DNA of 22,789 nucleotides from assembly GCA_044356865.1 (NCBI GenBank), contig JBIKVN010000018.1, forward strand, positions 1 to 22,789, in the 5' to 3' direction. The stretch is from JBEIUL01 sp044356865. GTDB taxonomy: Bacteria > Planctomycetota > Phycisphaerae > Phycisphaerales > SM1A02. The stretch's first letter is position 1. Each line of letters begins with the position of its first letter. Of the stretch, positions 8,118 to 14,125 are shown in pieces. Under the pieces are notes generated by a model. It ran no database searches and was not told the origin of the DNA. It saw only the letters and a list, made by a program, of their open reading frames with translations. The translations under genes were made by a program, and so were the position numbers.

Positions 8118-8921
8118 TCAGCCGAGGCCAAGCCCGATCATGCGGATCCCGGAGAGGCCGATCAGGACCAGGAACACCACGCGGACGCTTGACACGGGCA
8201 GGCGATAGACCAGCGCCGCCCCGAGGAACCCCCCGGCGACCGCGGTCGGTATGAGGGCGGCCGCCAGGCCGAGGGTGGCCGGAAGCGTCAGCGGCGAGCC
8301 GTCGGTCCGCACGAGGCCCGAAAGCGTCGCGTTCTTCGCGACCGCCGCCACGCTGGCCGCGACGATCGTCACGGCGGAACTCGTGCCCACGGCCTGCCGG
8401 AGCGGCAGTTTCGCGATGCCCCGCAGGAGCGGCATGAGCAGCGTTCCGCCGCCGATCCCCAAGAGGCCGCTCGACAGGCCGGTGACCGCGGCGATCGGCC
8501 GCAGCCGCGAACCGGACACCCGCTCGGCCGGGGGATGGTCGCCCTTCGCCCGGACGAGCCCGACCGCCTCGGCGAGGGCGGTGTAGAGGAGGAACGAGCC
8601 GAACGCCACGAGCAGCCGCTTCCCGTCGAGGGCGTTCGAGAGGAAGACCCCCAGTACCGCCCCGATCGCGGCCAGCGGCACCATCGCCCGCACAAGATCG
8701 CCGCGGATCGAGCCGCCGCGGCGGTGCCGCACGGTGGCGACGATGCCCACCGGGATGTTCACCACCAGGCACGCCGCCTGGTAGAGCTGCTGGTCGGGCC
8801 CGAGGGCGAAGGTCAGCAGCGGGATCATCACCACCGACCCGCCGAGGCCGAGAAGCCCGCCGGCGACGCCGCCGGCGAGCCCGATGGCGGCGATCAGCAC
8901 GAGCTCGAGCGGGGCCGGCAT
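8118..8921 (-). CDS. TauE/SafE family sulfite/anion exporter-like permease
   Basis: 267 residues and almost entirely hydrophobic, with about eight membrane segments in two homologous halves. Each half starts with the family's Gly-rich motif: GLAGGVAGGLLGLGGSVVMIP (about 14-34) and GLSSGLLGIGGGTLLMP (about 148-164). The family (PF01925) exports sulfite, sulfoacetate or related organic anions across the inner membrane. Many members have unknown substrates, and no sulfur-metabolism gene is nearby to suggest one. The ATG at 8921 is preceded only 9 bases upstream by TACACT, a -10-like hexamer, so the mRNA may be leaderless or nearly so. Confidence 0.9.
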   Translation of the reverse strand: MPAPLELVLIAAIGLAGGVAGGLLGLGGSVVMIPLLTFALGPDQQLYQAACLVVNIPVGIVATVRHRRGGSIRGDLVRAMVPLAAIGAVLGVFLSNALDGKRLLVAFGSFLLYTALAEAVGLVRAKGDHPPAERVSGSRLRPIAAVTGLSSGLLGIGGGTLLMPLLRGIAKLPLRQAVGTSSAVTIVAASVAAVAKNATLSGLVRTDGSPLTLPATLGLAAALIPTAVAGGFLGAALVYRLPVSSVRVVFLVLIGLSGIRMIGLGLG

Positions 8922-8930
8922 GCGGGGCGG

Positions 8931-8936
8931 AGTGTA
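8931..8936 (-). promoter_or_regulatory. -10-like hexamer next to the TauE/SafE start
   Basis: TACACT on the minus strand ends 9 bases before the ATG. With normal spacing, transcription would begin within about 3 bases of the start codon. No convincing -35 is visible. Confidence 0.35.
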
Positions 8937-8946
8937 CGGGCGCGCG

Positions 8947-8978
8947 ACGACGGGCGACCCTCGCGAGTCGCCCGTCGT
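8947..8978 (-). terminator. Stem-loop terminator after P1
   Basis: Perfect 12-bp inverted repeat, ACGACGGGCGAC and GTCGCCCGTCGT, with an 8-base loop, 22 bases beyond the P1 stop. No U-tract follows in the minus direction. It separates P1 from the TauE/SafE gene, which has its own -10-like element just beyond. Confidence 0.65.
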
Positions 8979-9000
8979 GTTTCGGCTCGGGAGAAACCTC

Positions 9001-9684
9001 TCAGTCGCTCCGCCGCCGCCGCCGCGCGACCGCCCCCGCGGCCACGAAGAGCGCGAAACTGCCCGGGCCCGGGACCAGCGTCAGCGTCACCGTGCCCTCG
9101 AAGTCCGCGAAACCGCCGGCGTTCCCGACGAGCGAGCCCCACGAGATGACCTGGGCCCCCGGTCCGAGCGCCACCGAGTACGAGACCATCGACTCGCCGA
9201 AGGTGACCAGTCCCGCGAGGTCGCCGCCGACCTCGAAGAACCCATAGCCGGTGCCCGAGGTGGCGAGGTCGCCGGTCAGGGTCACGATCACGCCGAGGTC
9301 GCTCGTGAAGGCGAGCCGGTTGGCGGCGAAGGCGAACTCGTAGTCGCCGAGGTGCCACGGCGACAGCGTCATCGAGTTCTCGAAGTCGAAGTTCGCATCC
9401 ACGCCGTCGATCGACATGAACCCGAGACGGGACCGGTACGAGCGGATGTCCGGGATCGACTCCTCGACGAGGATGAACGAGCCGACCGGCGGCGTCACGA
9501 TCGACGCGAGATCGAAGAACGGATCCGGCATTGGGAAGTCGAGGTCGAGGAAGCCGGCCCCGGCCTCCATCCGCTGGACCTCTCCCGAGACGACTCCCGC
9601 CTGCGCGAAGGCGGCGAGACCGAGCGACGCGGCCGCAAGCGGCAGCGCGCAAGACCAACGAGCGTGCATGTTCCCTCTCCTCAT
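9001..9684 (-). CDS. P1: secreted PEP-CTERM-like protein, most divergent of five paralogues
   Basis: 227 residues from the ATG at 9684, or 222 from the in-frame ATG at 9669. Both starts have the same upstream sequence because of a 15-base tandem duplication. The signal peptide ends at AFAQA before GVVSG. The C-terminal tail is LVPGPGSFALF, then a short hydrophobic stretch, then five Arg. This is the pattern of PEP-CTERM proteins, which are cut and anchored by an exosortase. The middle shares the family landmarks GFLDLDF, PPVGSFIL, FDFEN, YEFAFAANRLAFT and ISWGSLVGNAGGFADFEG. It lacks the IDLMQ motif seen near the N-terminus of P2, P3 and P5. The mature part has no Lys and no Cys. Function is unknown. 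It should be exported and retained at the cell surface. No exosortase is in the window. Confidence 0.85.
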   Translation of the reverse strand: MRRGNMHARWSCALPLAAASLGLAAFAQAGVVSGEVQRMEAGAGFLDLDFPMPDPFFDLASIVTPPVGSFILVEESIPDIRSYRSRLGFMSIDGVDANFDFENSMTLSPWHLGDYEFAFAANRLAFTSDLGVIVTLTGDLATSGTGYGFFEVGGDLAGLVTFGESMVSYSVALGPGAQVISWGSLVGNAGGFADFEGTVTLTLVPGPGSFALFVAAGAVARRRRRSD

Positions 9685-9696
9685 GTTCCCTCTCCT
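9667..9696 (-). repeat. Perfect 15-base tandem duplication of the P1 ribosome binding site and start codon
   Basis: On the minus strand the unit AGGAGAGGGAACATG occurs twice in a row (9682-9696 and 9667-9681). Each copy contains a strong Shine-Dalgarno (AGGAG) and an ATG. The unit is 5 codons long, so both starts are in frame and give the same protein with or without an extra MRRGN. Confidence 0.9.
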
Positions 9697-9781
9697 CGGG
9701 GCCCGGGGACGGCGGGGTCGCCCTCGGGCCGGTTCGATCGAAGGTCGCCGGCGACGCCGGAGACGAAAATCCCGCCCCGCG

Positions 9782-9787
9782 AAGGTA
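9782..9787 (-). promoter_or_regulatory. Possible -10 element of P1
   Basis: TACCTT on the minus strand, about 100 bases upstream of the P1 start. It fits TANNNT and occupies the same relative place as clearer elements of P2 and P3. No good -35 is visible. Between it and the start, arms GGCCCG and CGGGCC (9700-9730) can pair just upstream of the ribosome binding site. Confidence 0.25.
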
Positions 9788-9842
9788 GTTCGCTTTGGGG
9801 GCGGGAGTCGGGACGAAGGGATGGATCTGCGACGCTTGCGGG

Positions 9843-9866
9843 GCGGATTCGCCGGGAGAAATCCGC
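9843..9866 (-). terminator. Weak stem-loop after P2
   Basis: 7-bp arms GCGGATT and AATCCGC with a 10-base loop, about 30 bases past the P2 stop. No T-tract. A further GC-rich dyad lies between it and the stop. Confidence 0.35.
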
Positions 9867-9897
9867 GGCAGCGCCGCCCGGGATCCCCGGATCCAGG

Positions 9898-10569
9898 TCA
9901 GCGGCGGCGCCGGTGACCCAGCACGAGACCGGCCATGGCCAGGAGCGCCGCGACACCGGGAGCCGGCACCACGAAGAGCGTGGCCGTCCCCTCGAGGTCG
10001 CCGAAGCCGCCACCGGTGCCCGCGAGTACGCCCCAGGCGATCGTGTGGGTGCCCGCGTCGAAGAGCACGGTCACGTTGACCTCCTCGTACGACTCGTCGA
10101 CGAGGATCAACGCCCCGGTCGAATAGTTGTAGACGAACATCGCGCCGCCGCCCGAGACATCAAGCGACGCGGTGAAGCGGAAGTCCGCCGAGCCCGCGGT
10201 CGTGAACTCGAGTCGGTTGCCGGCGAAGGCGAACTCGAACTCGGGCCCCTCGAACGGGTCGACCTCAAGCTCGTTGCGGAAGTCGAAGGTCGAGAGGGAA
10301 CCCGACGAGTCGGTCTCGGCCGAGGTGAACTCGAGGACGCTCAAGAACCGCTCGACGTTCGGGATCCCGCCGCCGAGAAGCAGGAGCGATCCGACCGGCG
10401 GGTTCGCGATCGTGGCGGTGTTGACGCCGCCCCCGAACGGATCCTGGAAGTCGACGTAGCCGCGGCCGACCTGCATCGAGTCGATGCCGGCCGATCCGCC
10501 GACGATGCCTGCGAACGCCGAGCCCGAGATCGCGACCGCGGCGAGCGGCGCGAAGTGACTGAGTGACAT
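9898..10569 (-). CDS. P2: secreted PEP-CTERM-like protein
   Basis: 223 residues. The signal peptide ends ...SGSAFA before GIVGG. The family core starts at GIDSMQVGRGYVDF, with PPVGSLLLLGGGIP, FDFRNELEVDPF, FEFAFAGNRLEFTT and GTHTIAWGVLAGTGGG. The tail is VVPAPGVAALLAMAG followed by a hydrophobic stretch and HRRRR, a PEP-CTERM-type sorting signal with Ala replacing the usual Glu. The mature part has no Lys and no Cys and is acidic. P2 is closest to P3, sharing the FAPLAA N-terminus, the AFAGIVGG junction and a similar promoter. The start has a strong purine-rich Shine-Dalgarno (AGGGAAAGGGAAAC just before ATG). No enzyme motif is visible. The role is inferred to be a cell-surface or matrix protein. 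Confidence 0.88.
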   Translation of the reverse strand: MSLSHFAPLAAVAISGSAFAGIVGGSAGIDSMQVGRGYVDFQDPFGGGVNTATIANPPVGSLLLLGGGIPNVERFLSVLEFTSAETDSSGSLSTFDFRNELEVDPFEGPEFEFAFAGNRLEFTTAGSADFRFTASLDVSGGGAMFVYNYSTGALILVDESYEEVNVTVLFDAGTHTIAWGVLAGTGGGFGDLEGTATLFVVPAPGVAALLAMAGLVLGHRRRR

Positions 10570-10586
10570 GGTTTCCCTTTCCCTGG

Positions 10587-10612
10587 GGCGGTTGACCGCC
10601 TCGGTGTTTCCC
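10587..10612 (-). promoter_or_regulatory. Structured leader of P2
   Basis: Arms GGCGG and CCGCC with a 4-base loop (10587-10600) lie just upstream of the purine-rich ribosome binding site. Next to them is the 10-base string GGGAAACACC (minus strand, 10603-10612), which also occurs in the P5 leader. Confidence 0.35.
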
Positions 10613-10650
10613 GGGAGCAGCGAACGGCGCTTTCTCCCCCTCGGCGACGG

Positions 10651-10680
10651 AGATTACCCGAAGGGGGGAGGCGGATGCAA
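10651..10680 (-). promoter_or_regulatory. Likely P2 promoter
   Basis: On the minus strand, TTGCAT (10675-10680), an 18-base spacer, then TAATCT (10651-10656), about 80 bases before the ATG. The spacing, the boxes and the bases after the -10 resemble the P3 promoter. Confidence 0.5.
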
Positions 10681-10695
10681 TGGTCTTGCCGAGCG

Positions 10696-10726
10696 AAAAG
10701 ACGCGAAGGCGGCCTCAAAGCCGCCT
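10696..10726 (-). terminator. Intrinsic terminator after P3
   Basis: Perfect 7-bp arms AGGCGGC and GCCGCCT with a 6-base loop (10707-10726). On the minus strand a TCTTTT run follows within 11 bases. It begins 32 bases past the P3 stop. Confidence 0.65.
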
Positions 10727-10758
10727 CCGCGGGATCAATTGGTTGCGATAACCGGAAC

Positions 10759-11421
10759 TCAGCCCCGACGCCGACGCGTCAGGACCAGACCCGCGGCCGC
10801 GAGCAGGGCCACGGCGCCCGGCGCCGGGACGAGCGTCAGGGTCACCGATCCCTCGAAGTCGGCGGAGCCGCCGCTCGGGCCCGACATCGCGCCCCAGGCG
10901 ATGGTGTGCGTTCCGGCGCCGAGCGTGAGAAACACGCCCCACTCGCCACCGAACGGGTTCACCAGCGCGGGGGAGTCGTCGCCGTAGACCTCGAGGAAGC
11001 CGAGGCCGGCGCCCGCGACCGAGAGGTTCCCGAGCAGGAAGATCTCGACCGGCACCACGGTGGTGAAGACGAGACGATTGCCCGAGAAGGCCCACTCGTA
11101 GTCGGGCAGGGCGAACGGCACGACCTCGATCTCGTTGCGGAACTCGAAGCGGGCGACACTTTCATTGATCGACTCGAACCCGAGCTCGCCGTAGAAGCTC
11201 TCGACCCCGGGGATCACGCCCCCGAGGAAGAGGAACGAGCCAACCGGCGGATTGACGATGGTGGTCAGGTCGCGGAACGAGTCCTGGCCGGGATTCTCGA
11301 GGTCGATGTAGCCCGAGCCGGTCTGCATCAGGTCGATGGTGTTCGTTCCGCCGACGATGCCCGCAAAGGCGGGGGCCACCACGAGCGCCGCGGCAAGCGG
11401 CGCGAACAGGCGCTGGAGCAT
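10759..11421 (-). CDS. P3: secreted PEP-CTERM-like protein
   Basis: 220 residues from the ATG at 11421. The open frame continues upstream, but this ATG starts directly into a signal peptide (MLQRLFAPLAAALVVAPAFA) and has a purine-rich ribosome binding site (AAAGGGAAATTC before ATG). Family landmarks in order: IDLMQTGSGYIDLENP, PPVGSFLFLGGVIPGVESF, FEFRNEIEVVPF, YEWAFSGNRLVFTT, AGTHTIAWGAMSGPSGGSADFEG. The tail is LVPAPGAVALLAAAG, a short hydrophobic part, then RRRRG. The mature part has no Lys and no Cys. P3 is the closest relative of P2, so the two look like the most recent duplication in the array. Exported and presumably sorted by an exosortase encoded elsewhere. Biochemical function unknown. 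Confidence 0.88.
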   Translation of the reverse strand: MLQRLFAPLAAALVVAPAFAGIVGGTNTIDLMQTGSGYIDLENPGQDSFRDLTTIVNPPVGSFLFLGGVIPGVESFYGELGFESINESVARFEFRNEIEVVPFALPDYEWAFSGNRLVFTTVVPVEIFLLGNLSVAGAGLGFLEVYGDDSPALVNPFGGEWGVFLTLGAGTHTIAWGAMSGPSGGSADFEGSVTLTLVPAPGAVALLAAAGLVLTRRRRG

Positions 11422-11439
11422 GAATTTCCCTTTCTTCCC

Positions 11440-11458
11440 GAGGCGCCAAGGCCGCCTC
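11440..11458 (-). promoter_or_regulatory. Stem-loop upstream of the P3 ribosome binding site
   Basis: Perfect 6-bp arms GAGGCG and CGCCTC with a 7-base loop, followed on the minus strand by the purine run that precedes the ATG. Same arrangement as in the P1, P2 and P5 leaders. Confidence 0.35.
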
Positions 11459-11500
11459 TTCCTCCTGTGGGTCCGGGACACTCCCGGGCCTTGACGAAGG

Positions 11501-11530
11501 AGGTTAGCGACTGGCCCCGGGTGGCCGCAA
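11501..11530 (-). promoter_or_regulatory. Likely P3 promoter
   Basis: On the minus strand, TTGCGG (11525-11530), an 18-base spacer, then TAACCT (11501-11506), about 80 bases before the ATG. The 18 bases starting at the -10 agree with the P2 promoter at about 14 positions. Confidence 0.5.
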
Positions 11531-11577
11531 GGCGGCGTGGCACCAAAGTCGGAGAACTCGCGCGACCCGAACGGAAG

Positions 11578-11620
11578 CGGGCCCGCCGGCCGCTCCTGGG
11601 GAGCGGTCACGGCGGGCCCG
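11578..11620 (-). terminator. Long stem-loop terminator after P4
   Basis: Two-part hairpin: outer perfect 11-bp arms CGGGCCCGCCG and CGGCGGGCCCG, then inner 7-bp arms CCGCTCC and GGAGCGG with a 3-base loop. It starts 41 bases past the P4 stop. No U-tract follows, but the stem is very strong. Confidence 0.7.
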
Positions 11621-11661
11621 TTGAGGGGGCCAAGGCGATGTCAGAATGCGATTCGAGGCGA

Positions 11662-12336
11662 TCAGCCGCGGCGGCGACGGCGACCGGTCAGGAGACCGGC
11701 GGTGACCAGCAGGGCGGCGGTACCGGGTGCCGGTACCGAGACGAAGGACATCTCTCCCTCGAAACGGGCGGAGCCGCCGGTCGGACCGACCAAAGCGCCC
11801 CACGCGAAGGAGTAGGTTCCCGCCGCGAGGAACAGGTCGTAGGCGACCGGATCGCCGGTCACCGCGAAGAAGACCGGCGGGACGGGATCGCCGAGGACAT
11901 TGAAGCCCGCGAGCCCCCCGCCCGAGCCCTCGAGCATGCCCCGCAACGAGACCAGGAGCGGAGTCTCGCTGGTGATCGTGACCCGGCTGCCCGACATCGC
12001 GTACTCGAAGCCCGAACCGCTGAAGTCGGAAACCGTCAGCTGGTTGTCGAAGGCGAAGACCGCCCGGTCGTCGTCGAGGCGATCGAACTCGAGGCGGGTC
12101 GCGAAGGAACCGACGCCCGGGACGGTGCCGCCCATGAGAAGCAGCGAGCCTTCGGGCGGGGCGGCGATCAGCGCTGAGTCGACGCCCGAGATCGGGTCGG
12201 GCGACTCGGCGTCGACGAAGCCGTTGCCGATGATCATGAGATCGACCGACGGGGTGAAGGTGATGCCCGCGAGGGCGGGGGCGGCGAGCAGAAGCGTGGT
12301 GGCGGCGGCGAGCGAAGTTCGGATGGTGGTGGTCAT
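11662..12336 (-). CDS. P4: secreted PEP-CTERM-like protein
   Basis: 224 residues. The signal peptide ends LLLAAPALA before GITFT. Family landmarks: VDLMIIGNGFVDAESP, PPEGSLLLMGGTVPGVGSF, FAFDNQLTV, FEYAMSGSRVTITS and YSFAWGALVGPTGGSARFEG. The sorting tail is SVPAPGTAALLVTAG, a hydrophobic stretch and RRRRRG. The mature part has no Lys and no Cys. P4 departs from its siblings at several conserved spots: no IVGG after the signal, and Ser-Arg for Asn-Arg in the GNRL motif. The gene starts 39 bases after the P5 stop. Unlike P1, P2, P3 and P5 it has no purine-rich ribosome binding site and no separate promoter that I can see, so it is probably co-transcribed with P5. Confidence 0.86.
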   Translation of the reverse strand: MTTTIRTSLAAATTLLLAAPALAGITFTPSVDLMIIGNGFVDAESPDPISGVDSALIAAPPEGSLLLMGGTVPGVGSFATRLEFDRLDDDRAVFAFDNQLTVSDFSGSGFEYAMSGSRVTITSETPLLVSLRGMLEGSGGGLAGFNVLGDPVPPVFFAVTGDPVAYDLFLAAGTYSFAWGALVGPTGGSARFEGEMSFVSVPAPGTAALLVTAGLLTGRRRRRG

Positions 12337-12375
12337 GGCGAGCCTTGAGCCTTGGGGTGTGGAGACGGCCTGCGA

Positions 12376-13053
12376 TCAGGCCCGCCGCCGCCGCGATACG
12401 GCGAATCCGGCGAGGGCGAGCAGGGCGACGGCCCCGGGGGCGGGCACGAAGGTGAAGACGATCGAGCCGTCGATCCCGGCTTCGCCGCCGGTCGGGTCGA
12501 CGAGGGCGCCCCACGCGATCCGGTGCATCCCGGGCCCGAAGGTCAGGATGAAGTCAACCGGTTCCGACGAGGGGAAGAAGAGGTGCGGCGCCTCATTGTC
12601 GTAGTCGTAGAGGAAGGCCAGCCCGCCGCCCGATCCGCCCACGAGGGCATCGAGCCGCACGCTGAACTCGACCTCCGACACGATGTCGAGCCGGCCGCCC
12701 GCGAAGAAGAACTCGAAGCCGGTCGAGTCGAAGGGGACCGACTGCACCGCGAACTCGAAATCGAAGACCGAGGTCACCCCGTCGCACGAGATGAACTCGA
12801 GATCACCGAGGAACGAGCGGTTCCCCGGAATCACGCCTTGCAGGTTCAGGTACGAGCCGACGGGCGGCACGGCGACGCCCGTCAGGTCGGTGAAGGTGCC
12901 GGCGCTCGGATCGGCGAGGTCGACGAAGCCCGAGGCGATCTGCATCAGGTCGATGCTGTGGTTGCTGCCTCCCACCAGGCCGGCGGAGGCGGAGGCGGAG
13001 GACAGGCCGATCGCGGCGAGGGCGATCGCGGGGACGGGGCAACGCTTCGACAT
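12376..13053 (-). CDS. P5: secreted PEP-CTERM-like protein, first gene of the array
   Basis: 225 residues. The signal peptide ends SSASASA before GLVGG. Family landmarks: IDLMQIASGFVDLADP, PPVGSYLNLQGVIPGNRSF, FDFEFAVQSVPF, FEFFFAGGRLDIVS and GMHRIAWGALVDPTGG. The tail is FVPAPGAVALLALAG, a hydrophobic part and RRRRA. The single Lys is in the signal peptide and the mature chain has one Cys (in EFISCDG), the only one in the mature chains of the family here. The gene lies behind the hisN terminator, has a long structured leader and a purine-rich ribosome binding site (AGGGAGAGAAG before ATG), and is followed after 39 bases by P4. Function unknown. A surface or matrix role is inferred from the export and sorting signals. 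Confidence 0.88.
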   Translation of the reverse strand: MSKRCPVPAIALAAIGLSSASASAGLVGGSNHSIDLMQIASGFVDLADPSAGTFTDLTGVAVPPVGSYLNLQGVIPGNRSFLGDLEFISCDGVTSVFDFEFAVQSVPFDSTGFEFFFAGGRLDIVSEVEFSVRLDALVGGSGGGLAFLYDYDNEAPHLFFPSSEPVDFILTFGPGMHRIAWGALVDPTGGEAGIDGSIVFTFVPAPGAVALLALAGFAVSRRRRA

Positions 13054-13070
13054 CTCTCTTCTCTCCCTGC

Positions 13071-13155
13071 CCGGCCCGAGGGCCGGAGTCCGATCGACGC
13101 GACCTCCCCGGGGGACTGTCCCGGGGTCGGCGTCGATGGAACGGAGGTGTTTCCC
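13071..13155 (-). promoter_or_regulatory. Structured leader of P5
   Basis: A strong stem-loop at 13093-13137 has outer 8-bp arms ATCGACGC and GCGTCGAT, an internal loop, and inner 7-bp arms CCCCGGG and CCCGGGG with a 7-base loop. A second dyad at 13071-13086 (CCGGCCC and GGGCCGG) ends just before the purine-rich ribosome binding site. At 13146-13155 (minus) lies GGGAAACACC, identical to a string in the P2 leader. A -10-like TAGTTT at 13177-13182 would start the transcript upstream of all of these. Confidence 0.4.
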
Positions 13156-13205
13156 TTTTCCTCCCGCTCCGCCCGGAAACTAGCCCAAGATCCGCGGGAG
13201 GCCAG

Positions 13206-13234
13206 AAAAACAGGCCGATTTTCGGACAATCGGC
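13206..13234 (-). terminator. Intrinsic terminator of hisN
   Basis: Perfect 7-bp arms GCCGATT and AATCGGC with a 7-base loop (13214-13234), immediately after the hisN TAA stop. On the minus strand CTGTTTTTC follows. It is the best canonical terminator of the window together with the one upstream of efp. Confidence 0.8.
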
Positions 13235-14068
13235 TTACCGGGCGGCCTCGGCCAGCAGTCGAAGCAACTCGCGGTGAAGCAAGGGGTTAGCGGCAACGGC
13301 GGTCGGGCGCCGCAGGTCGGAGTGGCCTTCCCAGTCGGTGAAGACGCCTCCCGCTTCCGCGAAAATCACCGGAAACGGACCCGAGTCCCACGGGTTCATC
13401 CACGGCTCGACGACCGCATCGCAGCGGCCGGTCGCGGCCAGGGCGAGGGCGTAGCAATCGCTCCAGCCGCGGATGCGGCCGGCAGCGCGCTGAAGGCGAT
13501 CGAGCGTCTCGAGCGAGCCGGCGCGGTGGAAGTACTCGTAGCCGGTGGTCCCGACGAGGGCCTCGGACAGCCGGGCGACCGGGCTGACGCGGGCCGGGAC
13601 CGGATCGAGGCCGGCCCGTTCCCACCAGGCGCCGCGGCCCTCCGCTGCCCAGACCCGCTCGCCGAGGGCGGGCAGCTCGCAGATGCCGGCCACGACGCGC
13701 GGGCCGGTGTCGGTGTGGCGCTCGATCGCGACCAGCGTGCCGAAGAGCGGGACGCCGCGCGCGAAACTCACGGTGCCGTCGATCGGGTCGATGATCCAGG
13801 TGAAGCCGCTCGTGCCCGGTTCGGCGCCGTGCTCCTCGCCGAGCAGGCCGTCGTCGGGAAAGGCAGCGCGGATCGCCTCGCGCAGCAGTGATTCGCAGGC
13901 CCGGTCGGCCTGCGTGACCGGCGAGTCGTCGGACTTGCGCTCGACGGCGAGGTCGTCGCGGCGGAACCACGAGAGGGCGAGCGAGCCGGCCTCGGCGGCG
14001 GCGGCGCGAAGCAGCGCGAGGCGTCGATCGAGAGCGGCGTCGGCGGCGTCAGTCTGGTGCGGGGCCAT
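13235..14068 (-). CDS. hisN: Inositol-monophosphatase-family phosphatase, probably histidinol-phosphatase (HisN type)
   Basis: 277 residues from the ATG at 14068. The frame is open upstream but runs antisense to the AAA+ gene. Metal-binding landmarks of the Li-sensitive phosphatase fold: GEEHG with Glu78 and Glu79, motif A WIIDPIDGTVSF with Asp94 and Asp97, and the C-terminal NPWDSGPF with Asp228, followed by EAGGVFTDWEG. The opening (ERKSDDSPVTQADRACE, FPDDGLLGEEHG) and the GWSDCYALALAATGRCDAVVEP segment resemble HisN histidinol-phosphatases more than inositol or 3'-phosphoadenosine-phosphate phosphatases. HisN removes phosphate from histidinol phosphate in histidine synthesis. Substrate assignment is by resemblance only, and no other his gene is here. 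The usual Tyr-Asp-x-Ala-Ala of HisN is Trp-Asp-Ser-Gly-Pro. The start is 57 bases from the divergent AAA+ gene. Confidence 0.85.
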   Translation of the reverse strand: MAPHQTDAADAALDRRLALLRAAAAEAGSLALSWFRRDDLAVERKSDDSPVTQADRACESLLREAIRAAFPDDGLLGEEHGAEPGTSGFTWIIDPIDGTVSFARGVPLFGTLVAIERHTDTGPRVVAGICELPALGERVWAAEGRGAWWERAGLDPVPARVSPVARLSEALVGTTGYEYFHRAGSLETLDRLQRAAGRIRGWSDCYALALAATGRCDAVVEPWMNPWDSGPFPVIFAEAGGVFTDWEGHSDLRRPTAVAANPLLHRELLRLLAEAAR

Positions 14069-14112
14069 CGGCGGCCGGATGGTCGCAGAAAGGGGGGCGT
14101 CGGGGCATTCGG

Positions 14113-14118
14113 TATCCT
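14113..14118 (+). promoter_or_regulatory. -10-like hexamer next to the AAA+ start
   Basis: TATCCT ends 7 bases before the ATG at 14126, which would place transcription start at or next to the start codon. There is no Shine-Dalgarno. The -35 region is poor. Confidence 0.4.
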
Positions 14119-14125
14119 CGCGGCG

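Noticed and set aside
8884..12177. Long plus-strand open frames (560 and 500 codons) across the P1-P4 region
   Set aside because: They are antisense to four genes with clear signal peptides and sorting tails. Their translations are Arg/Glu/Asp/His-rich without any domain, as expected for the mirror of GC-rich coding DNA.
9001..13053. Reading the five-gene array as an assembly repeat
   Set aside because: The paralogues differ at most residues and have distinct intergenic sequences and terminators, so they are diverged copies and not collapsed or duplicated contigs.
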